Positions 1 to 9,916 of a stretch of DNA of 64,000 nucleotides are shown here, one piece after another (position 1 is the stretch's first letter; the number at the start of each line of letters is the position of its first letter). The notes beneath the pieces are model-generated. The model was not told the origin of the DNA and made no database searches. It was given only the letters and a program-made list of their open reading frames with translations. The stretch comes from Adiantum capillus-veneris (taxonomy: Eukaryota > Streptophyta > Polypodiopsida > Polypodiales > Pteridaceae). The DNA lies in NCBI GenBank assembly GCA_014529385.2, contig CM043957.1, positions 88,934,881 through 88,998,880 on the forward strand, written 5' to 3'. Made by a program: the position numbers and the translations under genes.

Positions 1-230
1 AGTGAATAAAGTTTTCAAGATGAAATTACAAAGAGAAGGAAATTGTGTGAATAAGTATGAAGATCAAATTTGCAAAGATCCAACTTGTATATGGCTAGAT
101 CTTCAAAATTGTCTTGCACATAAGCGATCGTATTTGGCATGTAAGCACATTCACTTTGTATTCTTGCGTGTTTTAAGCTTAAGCTAGAAAGAAAATATGT
201 TTATTCACCAACGAGTTATTAGTGAGGTTT
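1..230 (+). pseudogene. MULE-like transposase, SWIM zinc-finger tail (copy 1, 5' part outside window)
   Basis: The first open frame (2-187) ends in the pattern YLACKHIHFVFLRVL, the second half of a SWIM zinc finger (CxC...CxH), which in MULE transposases lies at the C terminus and binds DNA or protein. The leading CxC half has decayed to CIWLDL; the second copy in this window, near 23925, keeps CTCPDF. After the stop at 185-187 the homology continues in another frame (ENMFIHQ near 198), so there is a frameshift. Only the 3' end of this element is present. It is the counterpart of the fuller copy at 7578-24712. Confidence 0.6.
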
Positions 231-623
231 AAGTCTTAAATGCACTCAATAGAGAGCGCACCTATCTTACCATAGATATGTAGCTGCATTTTAATTAGCT
301 TTTTCCTAAAATGATATATGTTCTCTCTTCTTTGAATATTTGCAGTTTTGGAATCCCAATGATGAAGGATTATGAATAGTACAAGTTTTTATTATGATTT
401 TCTAAGGTATATTCTTTGTCTTGCTCACATTACAGTGCATTGTTTTGTAATTTTTGTTTACATTGTGCCGTAGGGTATAAGGTTGTTGAGGTGTCAAAGA
501 AGTCATCTATTCACGTAAATATTAAAGCAATAACCTCTCAAATGCTAAAAAAATAGCATTGTATTCACATTTTCTTTTGTTCACCACGCAATAAACAACG
601 CAGAGCACTACTCTTTTCCCACC

Positions 624-947
624 GTGTCTGACGATTTTGAGGCATGTGTCAAGTCTGCTTGGGATGCTCTGGAGGCCATTCCCAATGGCCAAGCAACATA
701 TGGAGCCCAATGGTTCAAGCATGCTATCAAGACAACAATAAAAATATATGGCCTTTATCAAATGTGCACGGAACTGAAGATACGCTCGTTGCAAAGCTTG
801 AATGAAAAGGGGCAATTTGCCATCACTTGTCAAAAGAGAGTTAGGATCATCATAGAGGTGGATGAGAGGAACCTGAAGGAATAGCTGGGGCAGGTGGTAG
901 ATAATCTCTTTCCCATAGAGGACAGTACTGTTATAAAACCAAGGCCT
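624..947 (+). CDS. Conserved 86-aa ORF downstream of the SWIM domain (copy 1)
   Basis: An open frame from ATG 624 to TAG 882-884, with similarity to copy 2 continuing past the stop. Its start, SDDFEACVKSAWDALEAIPNG in short stretches (SAWDA, EAIPNG), matches 24376-24712 in the second element, where LYQ, RSL and LNE are also shared. I do not recognise the domain. It sits about 400 bases after the SWIM tail in copy 1 and about 270 in copy 2, so it may be a separate C-terminal exon of the transposase or a small accessory protein. Copy 1 is open and copy 2 has stops. The protein is acidic at its end and has no membrane segment. Confidence 0.45.
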
Positions 948-1130
948 TTGAGTAGTTGACTGTGGATGCAACTTTATAAATTGATGCCTTATGTACTACA
1001 AGTAATATGAAAGGTAATGCTTCTTGTGAAGAATGAATTTATATCTTTTTAAAGTTTTGATCAAATTGTCCAAGCTCTAAGAAATGGAGCATTTTGATAG
1101 AAATGAAATGTATGCCTATGTCTCACATGA

Positions 1131-1131
<1 letters not shown>

Positions 1132-1197
<66 letters not shown>
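1132..1197. repeat. (CT)n microsatellite
   Basis: About 33 CT units directly after the conserved 3' region of MULE-like copy 1. A longer (CT)n tract follows the equivalent 3' region of copy 2 at 24841, so the tract may be an old part of the element's 3' flank. Confidence 0.95.
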
Positions 1198-1200
<3 letters not shown>

Positions 1201-1481
1201 TAAAATATGATTGTCATTTCACGACCAACTTACATTCAAACAAAAAACACCATGGAATCATTCAATACACTATTAATAAGAGAAAGTTCCTTACACACAA
1301 TTACGGTCTATTTCAAATAGCAAACCCCAAATCTATGAGTTCCATTGCATCCAAAGTAAATACATATGGGGGTTGATACATCATGGGTGACGTGGAGGAA
1401 AGAAGGGTGGTGGGGGGCCATATCCTCTGGGAGGAAACAAAGGTCGTGCCAACGGGGGCAGTGCACCAAATGGTGAGAGAA

Positions 1482-1971
1482 CTACTCCAAATGGCAAAGG
1501 GTGTGAACTATATGTGGGGGGGGGGGGGGGGGGGGTGCAGGTAGTGAAAGAGGCAATGGATCAACCCCGGGTGGGGCCTCAGATGTGGAGGCAATGAATG
1601 CACTGGGAGACGGTCCAGTTGCATGCCATGCCAAAAATGGGGCTGTGAAAGTGGGATATGGTGCTGCTACTACCCCGCCCTGACTGCTGAGTGGTGTCGG
1701 GAACGGTGGGTCAAGCGGATGAAGCTGCTCGGACACCTGCTGTGGTTGCTCAGTTACCTGAGCTCTGACACTCCTATGAAACATCAATGTCGAGCCTAAA
1801 TCGGAAGGTAGACGCTGAGCTGGCTCCAAACAAGCAATGAAAACTGCCCAATCCTTCTCACAACTGATGCAATGTCTACGTAGTAGTAAACATTGTGCTG
1901 CCAATGTCCCAACTCCTGCAAAACAATCCAACACAGCATCTCCCATGTATGTGAAGGTACCTAGTAGCCAT
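1482..1971 (-). CDS. Terminal exon with AdoMet-motif-like FAGVGT and proline-rich tail
   Basis: The exon follows a consensus acceptor (pyrimidine-rich, TAG at 1974-1972). It encodes WLLGTFTYMGDAVLDCFAGVGT, split here as TYMGDAVLDC and FAGVGT, then CISCEKDWAVF, matching the usual order VLDxFAGxGT, then RxCxxCExD, of N4/N6 amino-methyltransferases. A long Pro/Ser/Gln-rich tail follows, and a run of about 21 G on the plus strand (1516-1536) is read as a poly-proline stretch. The assignment rests on this motif only; the fold could be present without activity. Confidence 0.5.
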
Positions 1972-4900
1972 CTACACAAAAAAAGTTACCTTAAGATTTA
2001 TTATAGCTATAATTTTATAGGAACAATAAAAACAGCTAACAAAAAGGTTCTACCACCTGGCAAACGCTGGACTCCTCTCAACACCTCTACGAAAAGGCCG
2101 GCCCATATGATCAAGCGTCCACTGTGTGGAATCTGATTCTGGTAGCTTCTCCCACAACATGTCGTCATCTGCAAAGAAGCCACGTACATTTGCTGCAATC
2201 TCTCCATCCGCTCGATCGTGCCTCGGAAGCCGACACACACCAGTTCTAGGGGGTGAAAAAATGGCTAGCAACAAAGTACCAACCTGCAAGGAGCAAGTAA
2301 AACATTATTTCTTGACCCACAAACATCGAAGTTACTATTCATTATCAAAACAAAAAAAACAACATACCCCCTCTAAATAGTCCTGAACAGTCGTACAATT
2401 AGCCTCCGGTAGCCGTAAGTACAATATCCTCAACAGCTGGAAACCAGCTCCCTCTGCCTTCGAAGTGACGATGGAAAGATGTTATGCACGACATGTCGCC
2501 ACAATCATGCCATCCACCAAAAGAAACTCGGATGCCAAAAGGAATGCAGCATCCACAAGGTCACTATCCCATTGGTTCCATATAGGAACCCCACCCGTGC
2601 TAGCTGCATGTGGCCTAGTGTGTAAGGGAAAGGCCATGTACACCAAACATACGCCACCCAATCTCAAGTTGGGGTTCATCTGCCCTATTCCTGATAGAGA
2701 GCCCAAGAATCTACGTAGTGACTGCATAGAACTGCATGCAGTTTTTGATAGCACTATAAGTGTGCACATAACTATGATTGTAAATAAGCGTGGCTTACCT
2801 GTCATTGCACAACACATCTGGAATAGCTTTTGCCAACTCTTTGGCACTAGCATGCACTGCAAGGTGGCGTGGCTCTACATGCATATATGTATATAGCAAC
2901 ATAAGATCAAATATATCTTTCAAGCAATGCTAAAGAGAACAACACAACATTAAGCATTTTCACGTAACTGGATGGTTATCTCCCACAACTCTGGCCATGT
3001 CTGATAAGTCCTCTACAGCCCTACCATGTGATGGTGAACATGGAGGGGACTCCTGGATGCCCCCCACTGGTCTGGGAGTGAAGGATAGTGTCGGTACACT
3101 GTGACTCATAGCACCAAGGCTATGAGCACTATCGCTAACTTCTACAGAATACTCCACAACCACATGCTCGCTCTCACTGTCGCTCGAAACTGCAGCCCTC
3201 TTCTTTCTCTTCCCACGTTGCTTGTCAGCTTGTTGTGCTTGCGAGTCTTTCCTTGAGGTCTGTTTCTTCCTCTCTGGTTTCTTTGATGTGTTTGGAGATA
3301 GAGCATCCTCTATCACAACCGCTTTCTTCCGTGACGCACTATGCTCCGCTATTAATTAAAAGAAGAAGAGTTATTGAGCCCATATTCTATTGCTTCATGC
3401 AAAGGTAAAAACTACATAGAGGCATACCTATGTATAGCTCTTCCTCTTCGGGTGGATACTCCTTGTCCGAGTAGTCCAGCCACCAAGGACACTTGAGCCA
3501 CGCTCCCTTTGGCCACAAGTCATCTATCCACTCGTCAGGATATAAGCCCGTCTCCTCTCTCTCCGACCTGCACCATGCATCACTGGGGTGCTCGGGAATG
3601 GGAAAGACAAGAGCATCTCTCCACCATCTACAAGACAGACCACAAAGTTTTCATTTGCATAAAACAAGATTAGTGTATCCTACTACAGTCTTAATTTTTC
3701 AATTAAAGATGTCGAACCTGTACAACAAGCGTCGTGCCGTACAAGCAAAATGGGGTTTCTCTTCGGGTTCATGTGTGGATTTGATCCGAGCACTCCACTT
3801 CTTGAAGGCCTTCTCAAAGTGCTTGCGTTTGTATGCCAATAATGTGTGGGCAAGCGTGCAACCATGCCTACCTTCAGCCTTCTCGTGTTGGATAGCAACA
3901 TCATGATTCTCGGCCTCCATTTTCTCGGCCATCTCAAGCACTCTCCTGTAGCAGCAAATAATAAGTCACAAGATACATAACAACTGCTAGCTGGTGCAAA
4001 TGTTTGAGAAATCTAACCTTTCCAACTACCACCAGTACACGTGATATCGAAGCCACTGGATCCAGGCCTTCTCCGTCAAACCGATACCCTTCTCCTTCAA
4101 GGATGCATCACCGGCTTGGAGCAAATCAAGCAATCAGCACTTCCTATCAAAGGAAACACGAGACTTATTTTTTATTGTTACATAATAAAAAAAGAAATAT
4201 ATCCAATGATTTAAACGACTATTACTTACTCTGTTGGGCTAATGCGCGCGCGCTACCTCTGCCACTCTCGAGGGTGTCATTTTCGTGGTCTTCTCGCCCC
4301 AACCAGTAAATGAAATACATTTTTGGAAAAAATTGCTGCCATTTTCTGGATTTGCAATGGTGGCTATCTCTAGCCCTTTGCGCGTAAAGTATTGCTCCGT
4401 TTGAGAAAGCGCTAGATTGATGCTTTCCTCGTAAGCGTCAGGTGCCAACTCGTAGTCAAAACTCCCTTTTGATGGCAGCCCTTCCGTTTTACTACTAAAC
4501 ATATGATCAAACTCTTCCTATTATTTTCAAAAGACTCAATCAAAATACAAATAATAAAATTTCGTAATCAAAACATATTCTCATATACAATTAGTTTGAA
4601 GTATACCTTCCAAAGTAGTTGCGCAAGGACAGCCATTGGCAATTTTAGCCACTTAGACTTATTTGGACCTCTAAAATTCAAAGCCCTTTCGGCTGCCAAA
4701 CGCGCTCTTTCGAGGAATTTTTGCAGAAGTGATGTAGGGTCCGCCAACGCTAGCTTTCTCATCATGAAAATATCATGAGCAGTCGTATGAGGCACTGAAA
4801 CCCTCGTGGCCCTGTTTAACAATCGATTGTAATTTATATAGTTTACAAGTAAGATGCATTTACATTAGCAAAAAAACAAAAGGCTCACCTATTGATCATA

Positions 4901-5619
4901 CCCAAAACCAATAGAAACTCCGCTGCCTCATGTGGCTGAAAGTCAACTAGAACGCACTCCACCTTTGACGCTTTCTCAATTGGAATGTCATTCTCGTTCA
5001 TCCACCGCATCCATGCCTCCAATCAGTGATTACCATCCCAAACCACAAAGTACCTCTTGACCATGTGACTAAGCTCCGGGATTTGGCGAAGCTCTTCATC
5101 CAAATCATATGACATTGCAAGATCCCTCGCAGCGTGACCACGACGAGTAAATTGTTTGTGATCCTCCCCAGGAATTCGTTCACTAACAATAAATCTTGCC
5201 ATCGTTGGTTGGTAGCTTTTGTTTGCAATAGAGATTTGCAAATCGGTCACATGGTCATCATGCGTGCGGATGGCAGGGTTTAAGAGAAGTCGACAAAGAG
5301 GCAATCGTGGAAGTTTCCCATCGTATGGTACTCTGTGAGAATCCACCCAACCCAAAGAAATGTGTTTGTCGACAACATTTCCAAACACTTCGTCTTTGAC
5401 ATTCTCAATAGCGGTACCTGTTTCCACAAGATGAATGTGTCCGGCGCTTGATTGTGATGTTCCATCCACTCCAGTTACAATGGATACAATACGATCCAAA
5501 GAACTAAATGCTTGAGATTGTTGGGTATCCTGTGTGCCTAACGGAGGTACTTCTTGTGAGGTAGTAACATCCACCTCATCAATTGCACCAGTATTTTTTG
5601 TTTGGTTTCTTGTTCTCAT
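1482..5619 (-). pseudogene. Eleven-exon gene with a C-terminal methyltransferase-like domain
   Basis: Reading the minus strand, open segments are joined by GT..AG pairs. Exons as I place them: 5619-4889, 4811-4607, 4517-4230, 4149-4018, 3945-3718, 3627-3428, 3348-2969, 2856-2799, 2741-2368, 2283-2057, 1971-1482. Exon 1 starts MRTRNQTKNTG. Exon 7 is lysine/serine rich with basic runs that look like nuclear localisation signals. Exon 9 has WDSDLVDAAFLLASEFLLVDG. Exon 11 has GDAVLDCFAGVGTLAAQ, which resembles the AdoMet-binding FxGxG motif of amino-methyltransferases with a C-terminal motif I. I could not find a clear DPPY/NPPY catalytic motif before exon 9. In-frame stops occur in exons 1, 3, 4 and 9; those in exons 1, 3 and 9 are CGA/CAG/CAA-type positions that one C-to-T change explains. 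It is probably a decayed gene, either a partner gene of the adjoining MULE-like element or a captured host gene. Confidence 0.55.
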
Positions 5620-5785
5620 GGTTGCAAGAAATAAGAATAATGTATAAGAAATAGATATAGGATGATTTATGAGAATTTGTAGGTTGGAAGTTTGAGATGT
5701 GAACTTGAGAGAGAGAGAGACAGAGAGAGAGATCTGTGTAGCACAAGAGAATAGAGAAGAAGAAAAATGAAAAAGAGAAGGTCAC

Positions 5786-5791
5786 TTTATA
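5786..5791 (-). promoter_or_regulatory. TATA box of the eleven-exon gene
   Basis: The minus strand reads GCTTTATAAAGTG, about 170 bases before the first ATG (5619). GA-rich sequence (5703-5735) lies in the presumed leader, as in many plant 5' UTRs. The palindromic G-box array starts about 470 bases further upstream. Confidence 0.5.
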
Positions 5792-5827
5792 AAGCTTTTA
5801 ATTTTTTATTAATTTTAATTTTTTTAT

Positions 5828-6263
5828 GACTGTGTGTGTGAGAGAAAGGAATGTGTCTCTGTGTGTGTGTTTTGCCATGTCCGCATGTGTATGCGCGTGA
5901 TTTTGTGTGTACGCGCAGCGTGTGTGTGTGTATGTGTATGTGCAACGTGTGTGTGTCTGTGTGTGTGCAGCGTGTGCGCGTGCACATGCGTGTGTGTGTG
6001 CAGCGTGTGTGTGTGTGTGTGTGTGCATGTGTGTGCAGCGTGTGTGTGTGTGCAGCGTGTGTGTGTGTGTGTGTGCGTGCACGTGCGAGTGTACGTGTGT
6101 GTGTGTGCGCAGACACACACACTGCACGCAGGCGCACGTGTGTGTGCGCAACACACACACACACACGCTGCACTGAGGCGCGTGTGTGTGGTGCACACAC
6201 GCACGCCAGCGTGTGTGTGTGCGCGTTTAAGTTTGTGTGTGTGTGTGTGGACACACACACGTG
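5828..6263. repeat. Interrupted (GT)n, then (AC)n tract
   Basis: Purine-pyrimidine alternating sequence with GTGTGT on the plus strand to about 6105, then alternating AC and GT blocks. It is interrupted by GCAGC and CGCG. GT and AC blocks can pair with each other, and such sequence is prone to Z-DNA. Apparent 130- to 400-residue open frames of Cys/Val or His/Thr through here are by-products of the repeat. Confidence 0.9.
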
Positions 6264-6713
6264 GCTAGCCACGTGGACACGCAACGCAGGTGGCCGTTGC
6301 GTGTCCGCGTGGTCTGGCCACGTGTACCATCGCCAAAAGACGGTACACGTGGCCCGCCACGTGGTCACGCGCACTGCCACGAAGGCAGTAACGTGGCCAC
6401 GTGTCCTACCACGTGTACTGTCGCTGGGCGACAGTACACGTGGCACGGTATGTGGCGCCATAAGAGGCGCCACGTGCCGTCCACGTGTACTGTCGCTGGG
6501 CGACAGTACACGTGGCACGGTATGTGGCGCCATAAGAGGCGCCACGTGCCGTCCACGTGTACTGTCGCCCAGCAACAGTACACGTGGCCACGTTACTGCC
6601 TCCGTGGCAGGGCACGTGACCACGTGGCGAGCCACGTGTACCGTCGGTTGGCGACTGTACACGTGGCCAGACCACGTGGACACGCAACAGCCACCTGGTT
6701 GCATGTCCACGTG
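6258..6713. repeat. Large imperfect palindrome with 20 CACGTG (G-box) motifs
   Basis: The left arm (about 6266-6400) and the right arm (about 6583-6713) are reverse complements with few mismatches; examples are CCACGTGGACACGCAAC on the left and its complement family on the right. Within the arms are smaller hairpins. CACGTG begins at 6258, 6270, 6319, 6346, 6358, 6398, 6410, 6437, 6471, 6482, 6509, 6543, 6554, 6581, 6613, 6621, 6633, 6660, 6673 and 6708. CACGTG is the plant G-box, bound by bHLH and bZIP factors. The structure fits a foldback element or a long-TIR end; it lies between two divergently oriented genes. Confidence 0.85.
6409..6583. repeat. 72-bp tandem repeat at the centre of the palindrome
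   Basis: Two full units (6409-6480 and 6481-6552, identical by eye) and a partial third (6553-6583). Each unit holds two hairpins: GTACTGTCGC/GCGACAGTAC and GGCGCC/GGCGCC around ATAAGA. The repeat is therefore a chain of self-complementary segments inside a larger palindrome. Confidence 0.9.
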
Positions 6714-6723
6714 GAAGCGCATG

Positions 6724-6876
6724 GGCCCGCGGGCGCCTCTGCCTCTGGCCACGCATGGGCGCCCACGCGCCCATGGCCAACGCGCTGGCCATGGGCGAGT
6801 CCGCTCCTCCCCCTCCCCCCTCATCCTGCCCCCGCCTCCGCTCTCATCCCACCCCTGCCTCCGCTCCTGCCCCCCC

Positions 6877-6911
<35 letters not shown>

Positions 6912-6957
6912 CCCACCTGCGGCCTCCGCCTGCCCCCGCTCCGCTCCTGCGCCCACG

Positions 6958-6990
<33 letters not shown>

Positions 6991-7040
6991 CCCAACCTAC
7001 GGCCTCCGCCTCATCCCGCCCCCTCAAGTTTTCCAACCAA
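6724..7040. repeat. C-rich block with two long poly-C tracts
   Basis: CCTCCGC-rich sequence with uninterrupted C runs at about 6883-6909 and 6959-6988. Each run is followed by a similar segment (AACCCA..., then GGCCTCCGCC), so the block looks like a duplication around the tracts. The minus strand can form G-quadruplexes. No gene is visible. Confidence 0.8.
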
Positions 7041-7577
7041 TAGATGGATTTCATAAATAAATTTGCCTAACCTTGTCTAGCATACCTAATTAAAATTGGG
7101 CTCAAAATTGGGGACGCCTACTACAGAGAATCATTTTCTCAAATTTTGTAGAGATAAGACAAAGCTTACACTGCGCACTCAATCAAGAGGACATTCACAT
7201 TGGCAACGGTTAACACGACTTCAACAAACTTTTTTGGGTGGGTTGTAACTCTACTAATTTTGCTAGAATTACGAACCCTTCTCTTTTACGCCTGCCTCTT
7301 TCTAGGTGAATGCAACAACAAAAGGACCATCTTGCGTTAGTGCCTTGCTTTCGTCCACGCAAAACGCTCCAGCCCGTGATCACACACACAGTCACAAACA
7401 AATATTTTGTAATTTTTTTAAAAAAAAATTATATTTTTTAACATTAATTTTTTAATTTAATAAAATAATCTTAATTTTAAATTTATAACGGCTACTTATT
7501 AGACGTGTGTATATAATCAATTTGTTTTAGCTTATACAATGTGATCTTGTGCTTAATTATTTGCTTAGCATATTATT
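7041..7577. other. AT-rich upstream region of the MULE-like transposase, no gene seen
   Basis: Low-complexity A/T runs near 7410-7480. I see no open frame of interest and no clear terminal inverted repeat, although the left end of MULE-like copy 2 should fall here or in the palindrome. Confidence 0.5.
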
Positions 7578-8303
7578 ATGGTTTGCTCTTTATATTTCTT
7601 GGGTAAAGAGTTTTCTTATCCTTTTTACAATGGTAAATTCATAATATCTGAATCATTTCTTTTAGAATTAATTTCTCCAATGCAATTTACAACTTTAGAT
7701 GCTGTTATCGAAGTAGGTGATATTGAAATGAATTTGGCTCTTGAGAGGACTCTCAACAATTTGGGTGAATTCATCTATGTATTGGATGAGCAGCTTTCAC
7801 GTAAATACAAAGTCAACGTATCTCGTCAAACACAGTATGCCCGCTCACCTAGCATGATTCCTATTTCCATTGTGGATAGTCCGTCAAAGATGCAATTCGG
7901 TCCGAAGGAGTTAATAGATCTATGTACCCCCCCTCGAGTTTTGCCCTTAAACAGCTTCAAAAGGAGTACAAGAAATAAGCTCTTACAAGCCGAGAAGAAG
8001 GGCACATTGACAAAGCTGTTAATGCAAATCAAAGTAGTGGAACAAATTACAGAGATTCCAAGGTCTTACAATGGCGATCTCGTTCTAGAATTTCCACCTA
8101 CCATGGTAAAGTTGCACCATATGGATGCGATGGAGCATAAGTATGATCCTCATTTGTGGTCGAAGCCTACTAGATCCAATATTGTATTTGCAGGTGTAGT
8201 GCATCTTAGTCATTGCATAGGATCTCTCAAGTGCATGAATGAACAATGTGTCCGCTTGGTTAATTACCATATTTCCAATACAAGTCATTTCAACGGGTAC
8301 ATA
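7578..8303 (+). CDS. MULE-like transposase, N-terminal part (split by gypsy insertion)
   Basis: An open frame of 242 codons from ATG 7578 to codon ATA at 8301-8303, where the gypsy LTR begins. Its last part contains CIGSLKCMNEQC, and across the insertion the reading continues to CHFCKAIAFC and HRGTHRH. This makes a cysteine/histidine-rich region like the WRKY/GCM-type zinc fingers that precede the catalytic domain in some MULE transposases. The frame on the far side (from 21487) joins without shift once the 13.2-kb insert and one copy of ACATA are removed. The true start could lie further upstream. Confidence 0.65.
8299..8303. repeat. Target-site duplication ACATA, left
   Basis: ACATA directly precedes the LTR start and is repeated directly after the 3' LTR (21482-21486). 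A 5-bp duplication is standard for gypsy integrases. Confidence 0.95.
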
Positions 8304-8890
8304 TGTTAACCCTCACGGCTCACAGACACCCCATCACCTACGACGGACGTGTATTATGTATTTGGTAGAGTCAGGTACCGGGCTTGTCGGACCAATAGGA
8401 AAAGGGTAAGAGTGATCGCCGATGAGAGGCGCACTCTAACTGGGACATTCAAGGGATTAGTTGGCTAAGCATGGGCGCCCAAGTGTGAATGGGGTGAGCT
8501 CATATAAAAGCCAACTAAACCTAAAATTCACTCATTCTCTCATTTGTGCAATAGAAGAGTGCTCTTGCTCCATCTCCATCTCCATCTTCTTCTTCTTCAC
8601 CTCCTCGTGTGTGTGTGTATGTGAGAGAGAGAGAGAGAGGGAGAGTGTGTGTGCGATCGAGCATTACGAAGGCACGACGGCGGCGAAGCAATTGAGCACG
8701 GCACGACTGCAGCTTCTTCTTCATCGCGACGAGGAATCCACCACGAAGGCGAGCGTAGAGCGGTGAGTGACACACCCTTTGCTCTCTTGAGCTTGCTAGA
8801 TTAGTCTTGTTATGTGCTTGGAGCCATTTGTGGCTCGCACACGGTGTATCGGCAAGTCCCTTGCTTCGACAGTGCCGCAAGGAGCGCACA
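8304..8890 (+). repeat. 5' LTR of the gypsy element
   Basis: Begins TGTTAACCCTCACG and ends GGAGCGCACA. A TATA box (TATAAA, 8503-8508) marks the U3 promoter. A short GA tract and CATCTCCATC repeats follow. The 3' LTR at 20893-21481 matches throughout. Confidence 0.95.
8503..8508 (+). promoter_or_regulatory. TATA box in the gypsy 5' LTR
   Basis: GCTCATATAAAAGCC about 200 bases into the LTR, conserved in the 3' LTR at 21092-21097. It is the likely promoter of the genomic transcript. Confidence 0.7.
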
Positions 8891-8894
8891 TTTT

Positions 8895-8912
8895 TGGCGC
8901 CGTTGCCGGGGA
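8895..8912 (+). other. Primer-binding site, tRNA-Asp type
   Basis: TGGCGCCGTTGCCGGGGA lies four bases after the 5' LTR. It is complementary to the 3' end of plant tRNA-Asp and is the usual primer site of Athila, Tat and Ogre elements. Confidence 0.9.
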
Positions 8913-9916
8913 ATCGCCCTGCACTAAGCCCAAGAGGCACTTTGTGCTTCTCCTATGAGTTGTTTGTAGTAGGAAAGAAGAGGAAGAGGAAGGGGAAGAG
9001 GAATGAGTTGTTTTTCTGTAAGTTGTTAATTTCTGTGTTGTCTGCAAGTTCTGTGATTTTTGCATAATGTTGTGTTTTCTGTTTGCACACAGTCTTTGCA
9101 CAATTAGTAGTCGCTAGCTTGTTTGCAGTGAATGAATAAGTAGGAAGGCAGTTAGCAATTTCTGTTTGCACACAGTCTATACACAGTTTTCTGTCAAGGT
9201 CTGGCTGCACACAGTCTTTGCACAACAAGGTAGTGAGAGAGAAAGTAGGTGGATAGTTAGCTCATTGTCAGTAAGCAGTTAACAGATTAGCCAGTGGTTA
9301 GCAGCACTGTTAGTAAGTAGATAAGGTAGTGAGCTGTCTGTGAGCTATTGACTGGGAGGTTAGGTAGGTGAGAGTGTGTGTGGCCAAGAAAGGGTCACCT
9401 AAACCGCGCGCGGTCATCGCCAAGAAAAAAAAAACCAAAATTTAAGCGTGAGTGATTGGGGGGCTATACTAAAATTTTGATCGGGATCGGGATCATTTTC
9501 CCAAGCCCAAGCCCAAGCCCAAGCCCAAGCCCAAGCCCAAGCCCAAGCCCAGGCCTCAGGCCTTAGTCTTATGATATATACTAGACTCACTCTTATATAT
9601 ATACCCTACCCCCTCAAGAGGGAATGAGAGCATATGGGGCAAGTCCTCCACTCTCCTCCCTTCTCTTCCCACTTGCACCCTTAGACTTTCTAATTTGGGC
9701 CTAGTTCCCTACCAGAAATTGACGGTTTTAGGGATTCCGAGGGCATAAAGTGACCAAACGGAGGACTGTAAAGCACGGCATGTCCCTCTGACCGAGACGC
9801 TCGTTTTGAGCTATCATACGTTCTATTCTATAGCTGGGTCAGAAAAAAAGGACCAAAAAATCAAAAAATAAATAAATAAGAAAAGACTTGGGTTGCAAAA
9901 CACCCAAAATTACTAG
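8913..9916 (+). other. Gypsy untranslated leader with (CCCAAG)n repeat
   Basis: About 1 kb without a convincing gene. It has degenerate repeats of the type TTTGCACACAGTC between 9078 and 9225 and a perfect hexamer array (CCCAAG, about 8.5 copies) at 9500-9551. Such leaders carry packaging and dimerisation signals in related elements; none can be proven here. Confidence 0.7.

Noticed and set aside
5787-7056. Open frames of about 400 codons on both strands rich in Cys/Val, His/Thr and Pro
   Set aside because: They are translations of (GT)n, the palindrome and poly-C. No domain is present and the frames overlap each other on both strands.
8461-8766. 101-codon frame in the gypsy LTR
   Set aside because: It runs through the TATA box and the GA tract and is not preserved in the 3' LTR.
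9500-9551. (CCCAAG)n as a telomere-like repeat
   Set aside because: It differs from the plant telomere unit CCCTAAA and lies within a retroelement leader.
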